From the NCBI GenBank assembly GCA_947493005.1, contig CANLOY010000010.1:48508-112507 (forward strand): 64,000 nucleotides of DNA. The letters run 5' to 3'. The stretch is from an uncultured Roseivirga sp. GTDB taxonomy: Bacteria > Bacteroidota > Bacteroidia > Cytophagales > Cyclobacteriaceae. The notes beneath the pieces were generated by a model that made no database searches, was not told the DNA's origin, and saw nothing but the letters and a program-made list of their open reading frames with translations. Position numbers and translations under genes: made by a program. The stretch's first letter is position 1. The number at the start of each line of letters is the position of its first letter. Positions 62,140-64,000 of this stretch are shown here, piece by piece.

Positions 62140-63681
62140 ATGTCATTGACAATTGATCAAGCCACTTCTACTCCTTTCAGAGAAGTTAAGTATATACTGA
62201 TATTTTTAACCCTCTTTGTCTTATCATGCACCAAAGAAGTCAGTAATGAGGTTGAAGGTTCAGCCCCCCCGTTGACTGCTTTATGGGTTAGTATTCAAAA
62301 TAAAACTACTTCTCCGCTTTCTTTAAGTTTTAGAGTCGGAATTGCCGATACTCTTCAAAAACAGCATCTCATATATGAGCCAGCAGACACTCTTTTGATT
62401 GAAATTGGTAGAGAGAGGCTATTGACAATTGATAGCAAGTTTTCTTTCAGTAAAGAATTAATAGTGATTCCTGGAGACTCATTATACATTAGTTTAGAGA
62501 GGGATGGTATTGATTTTAAAGGCTCAAATCTTAAAAACATTATTTCAGAACAAGGCCAGATTGAGGTCTTAACTGGAGCAAAACAAGACTCTCTTTATAA
62601 CTTATTGGTTAAGACTGATAGTTCACAAAGTATGAGAGTATCCAACGACTATTCTACAAAAGAACTTATTCCCATATTTTTTCAAGAAGGCTTCTATAGC
62701 GAGTTTCCAGATGTGTTGAATAATTTTACAGAAAGTGCTTTCGATGAAGTTCGGTCTATTATTAGTCCATTAGATAAGGAATTGAAGGAAGACGATTTTG
62801 ACTTAAGTGTTCAGGAAGAACTTCAGCTGAATAAGAACTTTCTCAGGCTTTCTTTTCTGGTTAGGAAAACCGAGGACAAGGAGTTGATGCTAAGGTTAAT
62901 CAATAGCCCTTATTTTGAGCCTGATTTTCTAATGAAGAGTCAACATGGGTTGCATTATCTTTTCTTTTATATACAAGAAGTAATTCTGAAAGGCGAGAAG
63001 GATCGGTCTTCCAATAAGCTCCATATAGATTATAAACGTGCCTATGACTTATTAGGCCAACATTTTGAAGAACCTCTTTTAGCAAAGGCAAGATTGCTAT
63101 GCCTAAATAGAATGGTTGAAAATGCAGAGCCTTATGAAACCATATCGGCTTACGCAACGGACTATCAAAACACTTATCCCAATGATTCCATGTTTATGCA
63201 GCAATTTCAGAGCAACTTTCTATTGAATCAGGAACACCTTGTAAACGCTTCCGTTGGTTTGAATTTATTAAATGAAAAGGGTTCAACTAAAATGCTTACT
63301 GGTTTATTGAAAGAGCTGAAAGGGAAAGTGGTGTATGTAGACTATTGGGCAAGTTGGTGCGCACCATGCCGTACTGCAATGCCCTCTTCCTTAAAGCTAA
63401 GAGAGGCCTTTGGAGACAAAGAGGTGGCATTTGTTTATTTTTCTATAGACAGAGGTCAAGAGGAGTGGAGAAAAGCAAGCAAGAGTGATGGTTTGGAAGG
63501 GTATGTGCACAATTACCTTGTATTGAACCATGAAAAGTCTGAAATGAAGCAACAACTTGAAATTGAAGCAATTCCCAGGTATTTGATTTTTAACAAGGAA
63601 GGAAAGTTGGTTGAAAAGAATGCTCCAAGCCCGGTTAGCGCAGAACTGGAAATCGTATTAAATCAGTATCTTTCTAACTGA
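62140..63681 (+). CDS. Lipoprotein with C-terminal TlpA-type thioredoxin domain
   Basis: A 513-residue protein. From ATG 62140 it has a lipoprotein signal (YILIFLTLFVLSC), a long helical domain of unknown type, and a C-terminal thioredoxin fold with the active site YWASWCAPCRT (C-x-x-C). The cis-Pro region is IEAIPRYLIFNKEGKLV. The domain layout is that of the Bacteroidota TlpA-like exported oxidoreductases, with a DUF4369-like helper domain possible at the N-terminus. A longer open frame begins at 61972 inside the bactofilin gene, but it lacks a signal peptide. Its stop (TGATG) overlaps the atpZ start. Confidence 0.8.
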   Translation: MSLTIDQATSTPFREVKYILIFLTLFVLSCTKEVSNEVEGSAPPLTALWVSIQNKTTSPLSLSFRVGIADTLQKQHLIYEPADTLLIEIGRERLLTIDSKFSFSKELIVIPGDSLYISLERDGIDFKGSNLKNIISEQGQIEVLTGAKQDSLYNLLVKTDSSQSMRVSNDYSTKELIPIFFQEGFYSEFPDVLNNFTESAFDEVRSIISPLDKELKEDDFDLSVQEELQLNKNFLRLSFLVRKTEDKELMLRLINSPYFEPDFLMKSQHGLHYLFFYIQEVILKGEKDRSSNKLHIDYKRAYDLLGQHFEEPLLAKARLLCLNRMVENAEPYETISAYATDYQNTYPNDSMFMQQFQSNFLLNQEHLVNASVGLNLLNEKGSTKMLTGLLKELKGKVVYVDYWASWCAPCRTAMPSSLKLREAFGDKEVAFVYFSIDRGQEEWRKASKSDGLEGYVHNYLVLNHEKSEMKQQLEIEAIPRYLIFNKEGKLVEKNAPSPVSAELEIVLNQYLSN

Positions 63682-63881
63682 TGAAAGAGAATTCAAACAA
63701 CTATCTCAAATACTCTCAGTTAGGAATTCAATTGTTCCTGACTATTGGTCTTTGTGGTTGGTTAGGTTACAAAATGGATCAGTGGTGGAATAACGGAAAT
63801 GCTCTCTTTGTAATTCTAATGGTATTGGTAGGAACTACAGGAGGTATTTATCAGCTGTATCGTTCACTTCCTAAGGAGTAG
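63681..63881 (+). CDS. atpZ: AtpZ/AtpI-family protein
   Basis: A 66-residue membrane protein with two helices (LGIQLFLTIGLCGWLGYKMD and ALFVILMVLVGTTGGIYQLY). It matches the AtpZ/AtpI family, which lies at the start of ATP synthase operons and helps ring assembly or Mg/Ca entry. Its ATG overlaps the upstream stop by one base. The atp genes proper would be expected to the right of the window; the sequence ends before them. Confidence 0.82.
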   Translation: MKENSNNYLKYSQLGIQLFLTIGLCGWLGYKMDQWWNNGNALFVILMVLVGTTGGIYQLYRSLPKE

Positions 63882-63944
63882 GTAGAATGCTTAATGAAGA
63901 ATTAACAATGAATAATTGATAACAAGTTCTGAAAATTTGATTTT

Positions 63945-64000
63945 TCACCCAATCACCCAATCACCCAATCACCCAATCACCCAATCACCCAATCACCCAA
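63945..64000. repeat. Octanucleotide tandem repeat, runs off the window
   Basis: TCACCCAA is repeated exactly seven times (56 bases) and continues to the last base of the window, so the full length is unknown. It lies 63 bases after the atpZ stop, in an AT-rich spacer that also holds degenerate AATGAATAATTGA-type sequence. No gene is visible in the spacer. Confidence 0.9.

Noticed and set aside
63945..64000. CRISPR array at the right edge
   Set aside because: The unit is only 8 bases and has no spacers; it is a simple tandem repeat.
1..64000. tRNA, rRNA, tmRNA or riboswitch genes
   Set aside because: I looked through the gaps on both strands and saw no cloverleaf, rRNA segment or recognisable riboswitch; a covariance-model search would be needed to exclude small RNAs.

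Overview
The window reads as chromosomal core sequence from a gliding or type IX secretion (T9SS) member of the Bacteroidota, most likely order Cytophagales (Roseivirga, Fulvivirga or Marivirga-like). The evidence is gldB, gldE-gldD, porP-gldK-gldL-gldM-gldN and sprE/porW, many Bacteroidota-only families (DUF5916, DUF6029, DUF4271, Omp28, DUF2911, PorT-like barrels), promoter boxes of the TAnnTTTG type, and very few Shine-Dalgarno sequences. The genus is an inference. I see no rRNA, tRNA, CRISPR, prophage or insertion sequence, and no gene-free stretch longer than about 300 bases.

Layout. 1-1.3 kb: gldB (minus, runs off the left edge), divergent from a small beta-barrel gene. 2-5 kb: HU, a TPR membrane protein, a 29-residue basic protein and RNase G, all minus and probably one operon. 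5.1-10.7 kb: mutY, ssb, gldE, gldD and recG, a plus-strand block linking DNA repair with gliding genes. 10.7-14.1 kb: DUF5916 barrel, secreted metallo-beta-lactamase-fold protein and an orphan. 14.2-18.8 kb: LytTR response regulator, a degenerate LytS-like histidine kinase, an intact LytS-like kinase, and upstream a secreted protein with about twelve S-D-x-Y solenoid repeats. 19-24.9 kb: DUF6029 barrel and TlpA thioredoxin facing an Omp28 lipoprotein, then two coupled lipoproteins and DUF2911. 25-27.2 kb: glyS and a small HEAT-like membrane protein. 27.3-33.3 kb: minus-strand block of radical SAM protein, ROK kinase, vanadium haloperoxidase-like lipoprotein, an orphan and an amidase. 33.4-41.2 kb: dgt, MMPL transporter, ileS and lspA. 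41.2-43.3 kb: DUF721 and a tandem pair of membrane-anchored paralogues. 43.3-47.7 kb: hemW, BamA/TamA-like barrel, DUF4271 and hemD. 47.8-53.9 kb: the T9SS core cluster porP-gldKLMN. 53.9-60.7 kb: uvrC, a class A PBP and sprE/porW (minus). 60.8-63.9 kb: M23 peptidase, bactofilin, thioredoxin lipoprotein and atpZ (plus), ending in an octanucleotide tandem repeat that runs off the right edge.

The genes work together in three ways. T9SS and gliding: the GldL-GldM motor, the GldK-GldN ring, PorP/SprF, SprE/PorW and the accessory lipoproteins GldB and GldD with GldE. Envelope construction: LspA matures the many lipoproteins, and the PBP, M23 peptidase, bactofilin and BamA/TamA-like protein shape wall and outer membrane. 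Information and housekeeping: MutY, SSB, RecG, UvrC, Dgt, GlyRS, IleRS, RNase G, HemD and HemW. The least explained parts are the kinase/pseudokinase module beside the S-D-x-Y repeat protein, the enlarged GldB with an internal duplication, and the 41.6-43.3 kb paralogue pair.
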